Positions 63,231 to 64,000 of a stretch of DNA of 64,000 nucleotides are shown here, in pieces. The DNA lies in assembly GCF_023074075.1 (NCBI RefSeq), contig NZ_JADPKT010000003.1, forward strand, positions 604,001 through 668,000, in the 5' to 3' direction. The notes beneath the pieces were generated by a model. It did not search any database, was not told the DNA's origin, and saw only the letters and a program-made list of their open reading frames with translations. The position numbers and the translations under genes were made by a program. The stretch's first letter is position 1. Each line of letters opens with the position of its first letter. This stretch comes from Bradyrhizobium sp. 138 (lineage in GTDB: Bacteria > Pseudomonadota > Alphaproteobacteria > Rhizobiales > Xanthobacteraceae).

Positions 63231-63234
<4 letters not shown>

Positions 63235-63998
63235 GATTGGGTGCCCCATTTCTGGACGGTGTTCCGCTCGATGGCGCGGAAGATCAGGTTCTCGACAAAG
63301 AGCCCGATGATAATCACCGTCAAGAGGCCTGCGAAGACCGCAGGTATGTCGAGCAGATTGCGGTTCTCGAAGATGAACCAGCCGAGCCCGCCCTGGCCCG
63401 AGGACACGCCGAATACCAGCTCAGCCGCGATCAGCGTACGCCAGGCAAAGGCCCAGCCGATCTTGAGGCCGGTGAGGATCGAGCCGAAGGCCGCCGGGAT
63501 GAGGATCTTGGCGACATAGGGCAAGCCGCGCAGGCCGTAATTGCGGCCGACCATACGCAGCGTGTTGGAGACGCTCTTGAAGCCGGAATGGGTGTTGAGC
63601 GCGACCGGCCACAGCACCGAGTGGATCAGCACGAAGACCAGGCTGCCATTGCCGAGGCCGAACCAGATCAGCGCGAGCGGCAGCAGCGCAATCGCCGGCA
63701 ACGGGTTGAACATCGCCGTCACGGTCTCGAGGAAATCGGTGCCGATGCGGGTCGAGATGGCGAGAATGGTGAAGATTGCGGCCAGTACGATGCCGGCCGA
63801 ATAGCCCATGAACAGCACTTTCAGCGACGCCCAGGCCCGCATCGGAATGGTGCCGTCCTTGACGCGCTCGAACAGCGTGACCGCGGTATCGTGCAGCGTC
63901 GGGAACAGCAGGGGATTGTCGAGGGCGACGCCGTAGGCCTCCCAGACCGCCGCCAGGAACAGGATGATGACGGACTTGCGGACGAAGCCGTCGTTCCA
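63231..63998 (-). CDS. ABC transporter permease (SsuC/TauC type; 5' end outside window)
   Basis: The frame is open to the right edge. About 255 residues are visible, starting with WNDGFVRKSVIILFLAAVWE, a first membrane helix, and including five or six helices. The EAA loop is around LPYVAKILIPAAFGSILTGL. It matches permeases of aliphatic sulfonate, taurine or nitrate importers. In this operon a sugar acid or a lactone precursor may be the cargo, an inference from neighbours. It is translationally coupled to the dehydratase by ATGA. The real start and the partner ATPase and binding protein are beyond the window. Confidence 0.9.
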
Positions 63999-64000
63999 CA

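Overview
This is high-GC alphaproteobacterial chromosomal DNA and most resembles Bradyrhizobium or a close relative. That assignment rests on gene content, protein style and recurrent intergenic palindromes, not on a database search. I see no rRNA, tRNA, CRISPR array, intact insertion sequence or prophage.

Layout. 1-725: end of a CoA-transferase (CaiB/BaiF) gene. 857-9328: tyrosine/homogentisate catabolism. It holds HPPD with a divergent Lrp/AsnC regulator, then a leftward run (FAD monooxygenase, DUF2783, MBL protein, homogentisate dioxygenase, fumarylacetoacetase) with a divergent MarR regulator. Palindromes that look like operators lie in both divergent intergenic regions. 9453-17531: AHL-lactonase-like MBL protein, a catalytically degenerate caspase-fold/TPR protein, an OmpA-domain protein, an RND adaptor-permease pair and a DUF4926 protein. 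17540-23151: Crp/Fnr regulator, AsmA protein and a membrane class III nucleotide cyclase. 23152-25147: a mostly noncoding stretch with intergenic repeats, a structured element and two small antitoxin-like genes without visible toxins. 25148-32237: an unrecognised cytosolic protein, an LTXXQ-type periplasmic protein, a LysM protein, a secreted unknown and a GGDEF-EAL protein.

32250-38331: a leftward polyamine-type ABC transporter operon (ATPase, HAD protein, amine oxidase, binding protein, two permeases) with a divergent LysR regulator. 39623-40621: another ABC-type binding protein. 40980-45770: an AraC regulator, a decayed piece of a second AraC gene, a short unknown protein, an NDH-2-like flavoprotein, an SDR and an MBL hydrolase. 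Two near-identical operator-like modules suggest one regulon. 45850-46508 holds three very small genes.

46635-53280: secreted beta-propeller lactonase-like protein, a small CxxC protein, an orphan RND adaptor next to a second degenerate caspase-fold protein, a large unknown protein and a secreted SNase-like protein. 53383-59470: serine-glyoxylate aminotransferase-like enzyme, an MBOAT acyltransferase with an SGNH-like partner, and oligopeptidase B. 59599-64000: a sugar-acid-type operon (SMP-30 lactonase, RraA-like protein, IlvD/Edd dehydratase, SsuC/TauC-type permease that runs off the window).

The two parts most worth following up are the paired caspase-fold proteins, which both lost the His and Cys of the catalytic dyad and both neighbour RND adaptor genes, and the AraC locus with its duplicated operator module.
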